Shown in pieces: positions 34,366 through 43,206 of a DNA stretch of 64,000 nt. The position numbers and the translations under genes were made by a program. Every line of letters begins with the position of its first letter. Within the stretch, counting starts at the first letter, position 1. The notes beneath the pieces are model-generated. The model saw only the letters and a program-made list of their open reading frames with translations. It had not been told where the DNA came from and did not search any database. The stretch covers positions 4,154,001-4,218,000 of the forward strand of contig NZ_AP026978.1 in NCBI RefSeq assembly GCF_027924405.1, read 5' to 3'. This stretch comes from Nocardia sputorum. GTDB lineage: Bacteria; Actinomycetota; Actinomycetes; Mycobacteriales; Mycobacteriaceae.

Positions 34366-35004
34366 ATGACATCGGCCATCGCCGACACCGAACCGACCAT
34401 GCCGCGCCAGAAGCGACGCCGCACCGCCGTGCGAGCGCTCGGGGTCGCCACACTGACGCTGGGCGTGGTCGCCGGCGGCGGATATCTGTGGCTGGATCGG
34501 ACCTCCGGCGTCCGCGACGCAGGCGTCGCCGAGTGCACGCAGCTCACCCCCGACGGCGGCAATGCCGACGACCTGCGCGCAGTGTGCGGAACCATCGCCG
34601 CGATGACCGCGGCGTGGGACCGCAACGACGCCGACGCGTTCGGCGCGACCTTCACCGAGAACGCCACCTACACCACTTTTCTCGGCACCCACTACGCGGG
34701 CCGCCGGGATCTCACCGAGGCGCACCGCGCCTTGTTCGCGGGATTCCTGAAGGGCACCGAACTCGCCGACTCCTTCCTCGGCGTGCGCTTCTTCGGCGAC
34801 GACGTCGCCATCGTCACCAGCCGGGGCGACCGCTACGAGGACGACCGCCCGGCGGAGCTGTCCAAGACACAGACCTACACGCTGGTCCGGGAAGCCGACG
34901 ATCAGTGGCGGATAGCGAGTTTCCACAACACCAAGCGGCAGCCGGTCATGGAGCGCGTCTCGTTTCTGTTCGACCCGGCGACGAAGCCGGAAGCCGAACG
35001 GTGA
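34366..35004 (+). CDS. membrane-anchored SnoaL-like (SgcJ/EcaC type) protein
   Basis: This 212-residue protein has an N-terminal signal-anchor (residues 22-44, ALGVATLTLGVVAGGGYLWL) after a basic stretch, then an exported SnoaL-like domain of about 140 residues. The domain begins CGTIAAMTAAWDRNDADAFG and ends QWRIASFHNTKRQPVMERVS. It is paralogous to the cytosolic SnoaL protein two genes downstream, which ends with nearly the same segment. AAAGGG precedes the ATG. The stop overlaps the GTG of the SDR gene. SnoaL folds serve as cyclases, isomerases or binding proteins; the role here is unknown. Confidence 0.82.
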   Translation: MTSAIADTEPTMPRQKRRRTAVRALGVATLTLGVVAGGGYLWLDRTSGVRDAGVAECTQLTPDGGNADDLRAVCGTIAAMTAAWDRNDADAFGATFTENATYTTFLGTHYAGRRDLTEAHRALFAGFLKGTELADSFLGVRFFGDDVAIVTSRGDRYEDDRPAELSKTQTYTLVREADDQWRIASFHNTKRQPVMERVSFLFDPATKPEAER

Positions 35005-35735
35005 AGGCACTGGTGACCGGCGCCAGCGCGGGAATCGGGCGCGCCATGGCGACAACTCTCGCCGCACACGGCTATTCGGTGACCGCCGTGGCGCGCGGCG
35101 CCGAAGGGCTCGAGACCTTGCTCGCCGAACTCGGCGACGGCCACGACTATCTCACCGCCGACCTGGGCACCGAAGAAGGGCTGCGGGCGGTCGCGGAGCG
35201 GCTCCGCCGGGGCGGATACACGCTGCTGATCAACAATGCCGGAACCGCCGAGCACGGCGATTTCGCCGCGCTCCCGATCGAATCATCGCTGGCCACTGTG
35301 GATCTCAACTGCCGGGCGGTGCTCGTCTTGGCTCGCGCCTTCCTCGGCGCGGCCACGCCCGGGTGCGTGCTGGTGAACGTGTCCTCGACGCTCGGTCACA
35401 TACCGAAACCCGGCCTCGCCGTCTACAGCGCGACGAAGGCTTTCGTCACGGCATTGTCCGAAACCCTCTGGCACGAACACCGCTCACGCGGCGTCCGGGT
35501 ACTGGCCCTGTGTCCCGGCGTCACCGCCACCGCCGCGCAGACCGCCACCGACGTGCCGCCCTGGCTGATCCAGACGCCCGAGCAGGTAGCCGAACGCGCG
35601 CGGAAAGCGCTGTCCGGCGACACCGGCCCCGTCGTACTCACCAGCCCGCTCAACCGGGCATTCATCGCCGCCGCGCGACTGCTCCCGCGCCGGGCCGCCC
35701 TGGCCCTGCTGGCCGACCGAAGGAGATCGCAATGA
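35001..35735 (+). CDS. SDR family oxidoreductase
   Basis: This is a 244-residue short-chain dehydrogenase: VTGASAGIG (cofactor loop, residues 5-13), NNAGTA, VNVSSTLG (serine) and YSATKAF (YxxxK). The C-terminal part PEQVAERARKALSGDTGPVV is typical of the DltE-like cis/trans membrane-lipid SDR group. GTG 35001 overlaps the upstream TGA, and its own TGA overlaps the ATG of the next SnoaL gene, which also has AGGAG inside this gene's last codons. It is the enzyme core of the four-gene operon. Its substrate is not evident. Confidence 0.9.
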   Translation: MKALVTGASAGIGRAMATTLAAHGYSVTAVARGAEGLETLLAELGDGHDYLTADLGTEEGLRAVAERLRRGGYTLLINNAGTAEHGDFAALPIESSLATVDLNCRAVLVLARAFLGAATPGCVLVNVSSTLGHIPKPGLAVYSATKAFVTALSETLWHEHRSRGVRVLALCPGVTATAAQTATDVPPWLIQTPEQVAERARKALSGDTGPVVLTSPLNRAFIAAARLLPRRAALALLADRRRSQ

Positions 35736-36172
35736 CCACCACCGACACCGCCGCCATCCGCGCCCTCCTCGAGCGCAGCCGGGAGGCCTGGAACGCCGGC
35801 GACGGCGCCGCCTACGGCGCCTGCTTCACCGCGGATGCCACCGACGTCACCTATGTCGGCACCGTCTACCGAGGCGGCGCGGAGATCGGCCGCGCGCACC
35901 AGGCCTTGTTCGACAGCTTCCTGAAAGGCACGCGGTTGACCCTCGATATTCTCGACATCCGCTACTACGGCATGGATACCGCGGTCGTCGTGACGCGCGG
36001 AGAATCATCGAAGCGAGCGCCGAAGAAACTGGGCAAACTCGCGACTTACACCGTGGTTCGCGACACCGACGGGCAGTGGCGCATCGCGGCCGTGCAGAAG
36101 ACCCAGCGCAAACCGGTCATGGAAGCGGTGTCGTTCCGGTCCCAGCCCGCCACCCGTCCCGCCGCGCACTGA
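35732..36172 (+). CDS. SnoaL-like (SgcJ/EcaC type) protein
   Basis: This is a 146-residue cytosolic SnoaL-like domain. It starts TAAIRALLERSREAWNAGDG and ends QWRIAAVQKTQRKPVMEAVS, nearly the same end as the membrane-anchored paralogue at 34366. So the operon holds an exported and a cytosolic version of one domain on each side of an SDR. AGGAG six bases before the ATG and the overlap with the SDR stop show coupling. The ATG of the next gene overlaps its TGA. No catalytic residues can be assigned with certainty. Confidence 0.85.
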   Translation: MTTTDTAAIRALLERSREAWNAGDGAAYGACFTADATDVTYVGTVYRGGAEIGRAHQALFDSFLKGTRLTLDILDIRYYGMDTAVVVTRGESSKRAPKKLGKLATYTVVRDTDGQWRIAAVQKTQRKPVMEAVSFRSQPATRPAAH

Positions 36173-36795
36173 TGGCCGCCATCGCGGTGCTCGGCGCCAC
36201 CGGACGCACCGGGCGCATCGTGGTCGACCGGGCCCTGGCCCGAGGGCATCGCGTCACCGCGATCGTCCGCCGGGCCACCACCGCGGCTCCCGCGCAGGGC
36301 GCGACCGTCGTCACGGCCGACCCGTGCGCTCCGGGTGCGCTCACCGGACTGCTCGACGACCACGACGCGGTGATCTCCGCACTCGGCGCGACCGGACGCG
36401 GCCCCACCGCCGTCTACTCCACCACCACCGCCGAGCTCGTCGCCGCGCTGCGGCCGGACGCGCGGCTTCTGGTGATCTCCTCGGCGGCGCTGGACGTCCC
36501 GGCGGAGGCGGGAGCGAGCACCAGACTCCTCGCCGCCGCGTTGCGCAAGGTCATGCGGTACACCTACGCCGATATGGCCCGCATGGAACACCTTCTGGCG
36601 CAGAGTGATCTGCGCTGGACAGTCGTCCGCCCCACCCGATTGACCGATGCGCCCGCCGGCGGCGGTCCGCGCGTCTCGCCGGGCGCGCGCCGGAAGGTCG
36701 GCCCGCGCACCGCACGGGCGGACTTGGCAGACTACCTCCTGGACGCCGTCGACGACCCGCACACCTATCAATCCGTAGTCGCCGTCTCGTCCTGA
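36172..36795 (+). CDS. NAD(P)H-binding atypical SDR protein
   Basis: This 207-residue protein opens AIAVLGATGRTGRIVVDRAL, the GATGRTG dinucleotide loop of atypical SDRs such as flavin reductases and NmrA-like proteins. It keeps WTVVRPTRLTDAPAGGG, the segment that contacts the ligand in this group. The ATG overlaps the SnoaL stop (TGATG-type). It ends the operon that began at 34366. Function could be NAD(P)H sensing or reduction of a small quinone or flavin; not decidable from sequence. Confidence 0.85.
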   Translation: MAAIAVLGATGRTGRIVVDRALARGHRVTAIVRRATTAAPAQGATVVTADPCAPGALTGLLDDHDAVISALGATGRGPTAVYSTTTAELVAALRPDARLLVISSAALDVPAEAGASTRLLAAALRKVMRYTYADMARMEHLLAQSDLRWTVVRPTRLTDAPAGGGPRVSPGARRKVGPRTARADLADYLLDAVDDPHTYQSVVAVSS

Positions 36796-37174
36796 TCCGA
36801 CCGGGCGTCCGAGTCCGGACGATGCCCGTTCGCCGGATGACAGGAGCCGGTCGGCGACACGCCGTGGTGCCGGTCGGTCCCGGAGGCGGGTCGCGGACAG
36901 TTGTTCGGGCTACTATCTGGCAAGGTCGCTCACCAACGTTTCCGGCCGGCATCCCGGGACGGCAGCATCGATCACCCGGTACCAGGAGCCACCGGCACAT
37001 CGGGCCCGGGCTTCCCATGCCTGACTGCGACGACGCCGGGGCCCTGCCGTGGCGCAGCTAGGATGTGCTTTCCGATCCCGGGTGCGGCGGGCCCGAGTGT
37101 GGAGAGTGCGAATTGCTCTCGAGGACAAGCGAATCGGAATTTCCCGGTGACCGAACACGGTAGGAGGTATGCGG
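36796..37174. other. intergenic region before the mycolyltransferase gene
   Basis: No gene is supported. A hairpin with CGTCCG-AGTC-CGGACG at 36806-36821, extendable with a bulge to 36803-36827, may end the upstream operon. AGGAGG at 37162-37167 is the ribosome-binding site of the next gene. No clear promoter hexamers were found. Confidence 0.4.
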
Positions 37175-38158
37175 GTGGGCGCGCCAGCGCGATCCGGAAA
37201 GCAGCGAATCATGGAGAAGGCGGGCGCTGCCGTGGCGACGATTGTGCTCATGTCGTCGATCGGCGCGACCGTGGCCACCGCCGCGCCGATCCACGCACCG
37301 ATCTCGCGCGCCAGGGCAGGCGGGTACACGGATCTCTTCGTGCCCTCCAGCATGGGACCGATCAAAGTGCAGGTGCAGTGGGCGGCGCGCGGCGGGAGCG
37401 CGGCGCTCTACGTGCTCGACGGCCTGCGCGCGCCGGCCGATCACAGTCAGTGGACGACCGATACCGACGCCCTGCGCCAATTCGCGGACGACAACGTCAC
37501 CCTGGTGTTCCCGGTCGGCGGGCATTCGAGCTTCTACACCGACTGGTACCGGCCGAGCAGTACGAACGGTCAAGAGACGACGTACAAATGGGAGACCTTT
37601 CTCACCCGGGAACTGCCTGCCTATCTGCAGCGGTACGGCGTATCGCGCACGAACAACGCCATCGTCGGCCCCTCCATGGGAGGCAATGCCGCCCTGACGC
37701 TGGCCGCCCATCACCGCGACCAGTTCAAGTTCGCCGGCTCCTTCTCCGGATTCCTGCACCCGACTTTCCCGCTCTGGAACGAAGCAATGCGCGCCGCCAT
37801 GTGGGACGAGGGCAAATTCAATGTCGACGACATGTGGGGGCCGGCCGGTGACCCCGCCTGGAGCCGCAACGACGCCACCGAGCAAGCGGAACTGCTGCGC
37901 GGACTGCCGATGTACGTCTCCACCGGCAACGGCCTGCCCGGCCCGCTCGACCTGCCGTTCGGCCTCGGCAACACGGTGAACGCGATGGGCCTCGAGACGA
38001 TGACGATCGCATCCGCGCAGATGTTCCGTGATCGGCTCGCGGCACTGGGAATCACCGCCCGCATCGACGTCCTCGACGGAACGCACACCTGGCCCTACTG
38101 GCAGCAATCGCTCGCGACGGCGCGTCCGATGATCCTCGACGCGCTCGGCGCACACTGA
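37175..38158 (+). CDS. antigen 85-family mycolyltransferase/esterase, secreted
   Basis: This is a protein of about 327 residues with a signal peptide (TIVLMSSIGATVATAAP, cut near residue 35). It then matches antigen 85 closely from memory: LDGLRAPADHSQW, VFPVGGHSSFYTDWYRPSS, YKWETFLTRELP and WGPAGDPAWSRND. The nucleophile is S in GPSMGGNAA, and the histidine is in DGTHTWPYW. Antigen 85 proteins transfer mycolic acids onto trehalose and arabinogalactan outside the membrane, so the host should make mycolates. ATG 37169 is only one base from AGGAGG; GTG 37175 has ideal spacing and is preferred. The tail is shorter than in Ag85A. Confidence 0.92.
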   Translation: MGAPARSGKQRIMEKAGAAVATIVLMSSIGATVATAAPIHAPISRARAGGYTDLFVPSSMGPIKVQVQWAARGGSAALYVLDGLRAPADHSQWTTDTDALRQFADDNVTLVFPVGGHSSFYTDWYRPSSTNGQETTYKWETFLTRELPAYLQRYGVSRTNNAIVGPSMGGNAALTLAAHHRDQFKFAGSFSGFLHPTFPLWNEAMRAAMWDEGKFNVDDMWGPAGDPAWSRNDATEQAELLRGLPMYVSTGNGLPGPLDLPFGLGNTVNAMGLETMTIASAQMFRDRLAALGITARIDVLDGTHTWPYWQQSLATARPMILDALGAH

Positions 38159-38364
38159 CCTTCCGTCCCAACAGCGTTGCGGCTTCTCGGCGAAACGCGT
38201 CCGGGCCCGTCCCGGGCGTGTGGTCCCGGACATCGGCTGCGGCACCCGCACGCCACGACCCGCAAGTGCCTCGTTTCCGCTCCGGCAGGCGCGGGTAGCT
38301 CCGACAGGTGGCCGGCCGACGATCCGACCGGCCGACGTGTTCCGAGCAGTGAGGAGACGGTCGG

Positions 38365-39120
38365 GTGTCAGAGTTGTGGGCTGCGGGCGGGTGGGGATTG
38401 CTGGCCGGATCCGCCTTGCTGATCGGGGCTTTGGTGGGGTTCTTCGCCCGGATCCCGGCGAAGATCGTGGCCGCCGTGATGGGCTTCGGCAGCGGAGTGC
38501 TGCTCTCGGCGGTGTCGTTCGAGTTGATCGCCGAGGCGCACGAACGTGCCGGATTGCCGCCCACCGCCTTCGGCGCGGTGGGCGGTGCGGTGATCTACAC
38601 CCTGGCCAACATCGCCCTGGCCCGCCGCGGCGCCCGTCATCGCAAGCGCTCGGGAGACCAGCAGCCCAGCGAATCCGAACAAGCCGGCTCCGGTATGGCC
38701 ATCGCGCTGGGCGCTCTGCTCGACGGTGTACCGGAATCCATCGTCATCGGCTCGAGCCTGCTGGGCGGCAAAGCCGTCAGCGCCGTCACGGTGGCCGCGG
38801 TATTCATCAGCAACATCCCGGAGGGCTTGTCCAGCGCGGCCGGTATGCGCCGCGCGCAGCGCCACCCCCGCTACGTGTTCGGCTTGTGGGGCGGTATCGC
38901 GCTGATCAGTGGTGTGGCGGCGATGGCGGGTTACGGACTGCTCGGTGACGCCGCGCCCGCCGTACTGGCCGCCATCACCGCCTTGGCCGCCGGCGCGATC
39001 CTGGCCATGATCACCGACACGATGATCCCGGAGGCGTTCGAGAACGCCCATCTGTGGGTGGGGTTGATCACGGTGTCCGGTTTCCTCACCGCGTTCGCCC
39101 TGTCCCAGCTCGATCACTAG
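38365..39120 (+). CDS. ZIP family metal transporter
   Basis: This 251-residue membrane protein has eight predicted helices and a histidine- and charge-rich loop (ARRGARHRKRSGDQQPSES) near residue 95, typical of ZIP carriers. Helix IV contains LDGVPESIVIG and helix V FISNIPEGLSSA, the paired metal-binding helices of the family with their conserved H/D/N and E residues. ZIP proteins import zinc or other divalent metals. GAGGAG is eight bases before the GTG at 38365. It is a single-gene unit; no Zur box was recognised. Confidence 0.9.
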   Translation: MSELWAAGGWGLLAGSALLIGALVGFFARIPAKIVAAVMGFGSGVLLSAVSFELIAEAHERAGLPPTAFGAVGGAVIYTLANIALARRGARHRKRSGDQQPSESEQAGSGMAIALGALLDGVPESIVIGSSLLGGKAVSAVTVAAVFISNIPEGLSSAAGMRRAQRHPRYVFGLWGGIALISGVAAMAGYGLLGDAAPAVLAAITALAAGAILAMITDTMIPEAFENAHLWVGLITVSGFLTAFALSQLDH

Positions 39121-39220
39121 CGCTGTCCCCCAACGCTTTTCGGCGCGGCTCACACGACGGGAGGGACCGGATCCGCTCCGGTTGACTTCGAGCGCGCTCC
39201 AGGTCTTAGCGTCCGTCGTC

Positions 39221-39931
39221 ATGACAGCAACATTGATCACCGGTGCGAACAAGGGTCTCGGCTTCGAATCCGCTCGCCGACTCGTCGCCGCGGGCCACAC
39301 CGTCTACCTCGGAAGCCGGGACGCCGACCGCGGTCGCCGGGCCGCGACGGAACTCGGCGCGCGGCCGGTCCAGCTCGACGTCACCGACGACAACTCCGTG
39401 GCGGCCGCGGTCGAGGCCATCGAGGCGGACGGCGGGCTGGACGTACTGGTCAACAACGCCGGTATCGCGCCGGAGTGGGGTGTCGCCGACGCTGTGATCG
39501 GTGCCGCGGACCTGACCGCCGAGCTGATGCGCCGGACATTCGAGACGAATGTCTTCGGCATGGTGCGGGTCCTACACGCGTTCCTTCCGCTGCTGCGGCG
39601 TTCCGCCGCTCCGGTCGTGGTCAACGTCAGCAGCGGGCTCGCCTCATTGGCCCGGATCGCCGACCCGGGCACCCCGGCGCATGCCTACCCGGGCGTCGCC
39701 TATCCGGCGTCGAAAACGGCGGTGAACGTGCTGACCGTGCAGTACGCGAAGGCGTTTCCGGCCATGCGGATCAACGCGGTGGAGCCCGGATTCACCCGGA
39801 CCGACCTGAACGGGAACAGCGGCAGGCAAACCGTGGAGCAAGGCGCCGAAATCATCGTGCGAATGGCGCAGGTGGGGCCCGACGGCCCTACCGGAGGCTT
39901 CTTCGACGCCGAAGGCGTCCTGCCCTGGTGA
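39221..39931 (+). CDS. SDR family NAD(P)-dependent oxidoreductase
   Basis: This is a 236-residue carbonyl-reductase-like SDR: LITGANKGLGFESARRL (TGxxxGxG with the NKG variant seen in this subgroup), NNAGIAPEWG, VNVSSG and YPASKTA (YxxxK). A TTGACT at 39182 and TAGCGT at 39207 give a -35/-10 pair with 19-base spacing just ahead of the ATG at 39221, so the leader is very short. It is a single gene between the ZIP transporter and the convergent AMP-binding gene. Substrate unknown. Confidence 0.9.
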   Translation: MTATLITGANKGLGFESARRLVAAGHTVYLGSRDADRGRRAATELGARPVQLDVTDDNSVAAAVEAIEADGGLDVLVNNAGIAPEWGVADAVIGAADLTAELMRRTFETNVFGMVRVLHAFLPLLRRSAAPVVVNVSSGLASLARIADPGTPAHAYPGVAYPASKTAVNVLTVQYAKAFPAMRINAVEPGFTRTDLNGNSGRQTVEQGAEIIVRMAQVGPDGPTGGFFDAEGVLPW

Positions 39932-39977
39932 TCACGGGGCACGCTCCGTCCAGCTGCGACGCCGACCGGGGCCGGGA

Positions 39978-40889
39978 CTATCTGCTGCTCGGTTGCTGCT
40001 CTGTCGCTGCCGGTGAACGGATCGCGTGCGCTCGCGCGATGACCTCGCGCAGCCCGTACCCGTTGATGACGGGTATCCCGTAACGGTGCTGGAACCTGCT
40101 GCGCAGTTCGATGCGGGCAGGGGCCACGCAGCAGAGGGCGAAGCGTACCGACGAGGCGTCCGTCCGCATCCGGCCGGGCAGCTCGGACAGCGCCGCGTAC
40201 AGACCGGGGACCGCGGAGAAATAGGTCGGCCGGATTCGCTCGATCCGATCCAGGAACGACCGCGGGCCGAGGTGGCTCGCCATGGTGGCGCGGCCCCCCA
40301 CGGCCAGCGGCGACAAGGCGCCCAGCAAAATGCCGCTGATCTGCCGCATCGGCAAGGTCGACAGACTGTGGTCGGCATCGGTGAGGGCGAGCACCTTGAT
40401 CACCAATTGGCACATGGCCCCGAGGTGGCGGTGGTCGAGCATCGCCCGGTCACCGCCGCAGTAGGTGATCAGCGCCAATTCCTCCGCACCGGGCCGCGCC
40501 GGATCGACGACTTCGCGTTCCGCCGCGGTGAGCGTGACGACCGGAACCGAAAGGCCGGCCCCCGCGGGGCGGGCGGCGGCGATGATGACTGTCGAACCGG
40601 AGTCGGATATCCGTCGGCCCGCTTCCGCGTCGTTCACCATCGGGTCGATCACGGCGGCCGCGGCCCCCAGACGCCACGTCGCGAACAGCGACACCACGAG
40701 TTCGACGGCGCTGGGCAGCATGATCGCGACCACGTCGCCGGTCGTGACGCCCACGGCCTGCAGACCGGAGGCGGTCCGCTGGACGGCGGCCAGGAATTCG
40801 CTGTTGTTCAGTTCGGTGCCGTCATCGGCAAGGGCGGGTGCGTGCGGGGCGGCTTCGGCGCGGCGGTCCGGGAGGGTCGAAAGCGTCAT
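39978..40889 (-). CDS. degenerate, truncated AMP-binding (acyl-CoA synthetase-like) protein
   Basis: This 303-residue protein has the N-terminal domain of the ANL superfamily. It starts LPDRRAEAAPHAPALADDGT and reaches the core segment GIPVINGYGLREV (A5 motif, normally YGxTE). It lacks the A6-A10 region and the whole C-terminal domain, since full enzymes have about 500 residues. The ATP-binding loop, usually TSGTTGxPKG, reads TYCGGDRAMLDH, so adenylation is unlikely. The frame is intact and GGAG precedes the ATG, which argues for a maintained pseudoenzyme or a recent decay. It is divergent from a PucR-type regulator. Confidence 0.8.
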   Translation of the reverse strand: MTLSTLPDRRAEAAPHAPALADDGTELNNSEFLAAVQRTASGLQAVGVTTGDVVAIMLPSAVELVVSLFATWRLGAAAAVIDPMVNDAEAGRRISDSGSTVIIAAARPAGAGLSVPVVTLTAAEREVVDPARPGAEELALITYCGGDRAMLDHRHLGAMCQLVIKVLALTDADHSLSTLPMRQISGILLGALSPLAVGGRATMASHLGPRSFLDRIERIRPTYFSAVPGLYAALSELPGRMRTDASSVRFALCCVAPARIELRSRFQHRYGIPVINGYGLREVIARAHAIRSPAATEQQPSSR

Positions 40890-41058
40890 TGCGATCTCCT
40901 CGGCAACGGCGTTGGGATTCGATGACAACGGTAGAAAGCGTGGCTGGGCTGCACACCGTCGTTCAACGCTCAATTTCTTCACCCGTTTTGTCGCCCGAGG
41001 ACAATATCGACCTCGCGATCGGCCGCGATCGCGCAGGCCAGGCAACTACGATCGGCTG

Positions 41059-42345
41059 GTGACGAATTCTCGTCGCGACCACGCTGTCGAGATAGAGCGT
41101 TTTGTCGGGAAAATCGCCGCCCGCATGAACGAGCAGGTGACGGATATCAGCGCGAGCATCCATCGCGGCCTCGAGGAGGAAATAGCCGAATTACGCGCGG
41201 ATGTCCATACCGTCGACCTGCTCGGGGCCAGTGTGCAGGGCAATGTCGATACCGTGCTGCACGCACTGCGCCACGACATTCCCGCCGCGCGCATCCACCT
41301 CCCCGCCGCGGCCAGCGAGTACACCAGGCGGCTGGCCCAGCACGGTGTCCCGCTCAACGCCCTGGTGCGGGCCTATCATGTCGGCCAGCGGCTGGCGACC
41401 GAACGATTCTTCGCCGAACTGGCGGTCGCCGACCTCGCACCGGCGGATCGTTTCCTCGTGGCCCGGACCATCGCCACCCGGCTGTTCGGGTACCTCGACC
41501 GGATGATCCAGCAAGTCGTCGCGGTGTACGAAGGCGAGCGCGAGCAGTGGCTGGAAACGCGCAACAGTGTCCGCGCGCTGGGCGTGCGCGAGATTCTGGA
41601 GGGCAAGAGCGCCGTCGATGTCGACGCCACCACCGAGAAGATTCGTTATCCGCTGCGGTGGCACCATCTGGCGCTCATCGTCTGGTATCCGGATTCCGGC
41701 ACGCACGGCGACGCACTGGGCCGGCTGCAGCGGTTCGTCCGCGGCTCGGCGGAGCCCGCACGAGCCGACGCGACTCCCCTGTTCGTCGCCGACGATCAAC
41801 TGAGCGGCTGGGCCTGGCTCCCGTACCGCTCGGCGCGGCCCGACGCGATCGCGGGCCTCCGCGGTTTCACGGCCGCGCTGAGCGACGCGCCGCGGGTGGC
41901 GATCGGCGCGATGGCCCCCGGCGTCGCGGGATTTCGCCGGTCGCATCGCCTGGCCCGGAGCGCGCGATCGGTCGCGCTGGCGCGAGGAGACGCCGGGGAC
42001 CGAGTCGTCGCGGCCGACGATCCCGGGCTACCGGTGGCGGCCCTGCTCGGCGGACACGGGACCGAAGTCCGGGAATGGGTCGGCGAGGTGCTCGGCGACC
42101 TGGCCTCCGACACCGGTAACGACGCCCGCCTGCGCGAGACACTCCAGGTGTTCCTGCGCACCGGATCGAGTTACAAAGCGGCCGCCGAGGAACTGGACTT
42201 GCACGCCAACTCGGTCAAATACCGTGTCGGGCGCGCTATTTCGCGACGCGGCAGGCCCATCGCCGACGATCGGCTCGACGTCGAACTCGCCCTGCTGATC
42301 TGCCACTGGTACGGCCCTCCGGATCCGCGGCCGGAAACGGCGTGA
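41059..42345 (+). CDS. PucR family helix-turn-helix regulator
   Basis: This 428-residue regulator has an N-terminal helical sensory domain (residues 1-160), a GGDEF-like central part, and a C-terminal PucR HTH (FLRTGSSYKAAAEELDLHAN, then SVKYRVGRA). The GTG at 41059 starts at TNSRRDHAVEIERFVGK. It is divergent from the degenerate AMP-binding gene. PucR-type proteins of actinomycetes often activate neighbouring fatty acid or amino acid catabolic genes, so the AMP-binding gene may once have been the target. Confidence 0.87.
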   Translation: MTNSRRDHAVEIERFVGKIAARMNEQVTDISASIHRGLEEEIAELRADVHTVDLLGASVQGNVDTVLHALRHDIPAARIHLPAAASEYTRRLAQHGVPLNALVRAYHVGQRLATERFFAELAVADLAPADRFLVARTIATRLFGYLDRMIQQVVAVYEGEREQWLETRNSVRALGVREILEGKSAVDVDATTEKIRYPLRWHHLALIVWYPDSGTHGDALGRLQRFVRGSAEPARADATPLFVADDQLSGWAWLPYRSARPDAIAGLRGFTAALSDAPRVAIGAMAPGVAGFRRSHRLARSARSVALARGDAGDRVVAADDPGLPVAALLGGHGTEVREWVGEVLGDLASDTGNDARLRETLQVFLRTGSSYKAAAEELDLHANSVKYRVGRAISRRGRPIADDRLDVELALLICHWYGPPDPRPETA

Positions 42346-42540
42346 GTTCGCCGCGCGCCGGATTCGGCCGTTCCTGGGCTGCGTGCCCATATGTCACAGC
42401 CCTGCACATCTCTCTCGGCCTGACCCACCGGACACACCGCGGATCGAGCGCAGCAGGCGCGGTCGTACAACCGGCACAGCAGATCCGCACTGCCGCCGCT
42501 CGACGTCGAACGCACCTCCGGTGGCGCCCCTTCGGAACGA

Positions 42541-42581
42541 TCAGGAATCGAGAAGTACTGGTGACCGGACCTCGCTAGCGT
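42541..42581 (+). promoter_or_regulatory. putative promoter with the shared 15-mer, second copy
   Basis: TCAGGAATCGAGAAG at 42541-42555 is followed 20 bases later by TAGCGT at 42576-42581. This repeats the arrangement at 33500-33541. It lies 60 bases before the small membrane protein gene. Confidence 0.45.
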
Positions 42582-42640
42582 CTTCACCACCGACGTCCAC
42601 CCGGCGATCACCGGGGGTGCTCATACGTAGAGGAGGACTC

Positions 42641-43129
42641 ATGGATTGGAACAAGCGGATCCGGCAGACCCACCGGTGGCTGGCCGTCATCTTCACGGTG
42701 ACTTTGCTCGTCACGGTCGCCGCCTTGGCGTTGCAGGGCCCGGTCTGGTTGTCCTACGTGCCACTGCCCCCGCTCGCCCTGCTTCTGTTCTCCGGTCTCG
42801 GCCTACTCGTGTTGTGGTACACCGCGAGGCGGCGCGACCGAGCAGCCGCGAACACCGCACCCCGGCAGGGCGTGGCAGCACAGGTCCCCGGACCCGCACC
42901 GCGAGTCCGGCGGCTGCACCGTTGGTCGGGCATCGTTTTCCTCTTGACCGTGCTCGCCACATTCGTCGCCTTGGCACCGGAGGATCCGGTCGTCTGGGTG
43001 TCATACCTGCCGCTTCTACCGCTCGCCGTGCTGCTGTTCTCCGGGCTGTACATGCTGGCACTGCCGTTCGCCGCCAAGCGCCGCGCCGCGGCGACCGACC
43101 CACGGCCGGGATTGCGCACCACGTCGTAG
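42641..43129 (+). CDS. four-helix membrane protein with internal two-helix duplication
   Basis: This 162-residue protein has four hydrophobic helices made of two similar halves. The first half runs IRQTHRWLAVIFTVTLLVTV to LPPLALLLFSGLGLLVL. The second runs VRRLHRWSGIVFLLTVLATF to LPLAVLLFSGLYMLAL. Each half contains an H-R-W motif and a W-x-SY turn. AGAGGAGG gives a strong ribosome site. Each half keeps a histidine at the helix start, as in some haem or quinone proteins, but the function is unknown. Confidence 0.8.
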   Translation: MDWNKRIRQTHRWLAVIFTVTLLVTVAALALQGPVWLSYVPLPPLALLLFSGLGLLVLWYTARRRDRAAANTAPRQGVAAQVPGPAPRVRRLHRWSGIVFLLTVLATFVALAPEDPVVWVSYLPLLPLAVLLFSGLYMLALPFAAKRRAAATDPRPGLRTTS

Positions 43130-43206
43130 TCCCCGTGCGGGCGGCGCCGAGCCCGGCCATCGCGGGGCGGGTTCGCCGGTACGGCAGAGGGCGATATGGT
43201 CGGAGC

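Noticed and set aside
39978..40889. Frameshift as the reason for the short AMP-binding protein
   Set aside because: The DNA downstream of the stop does not encode the missing A6-A10 motifs in another frame as far as I can read.
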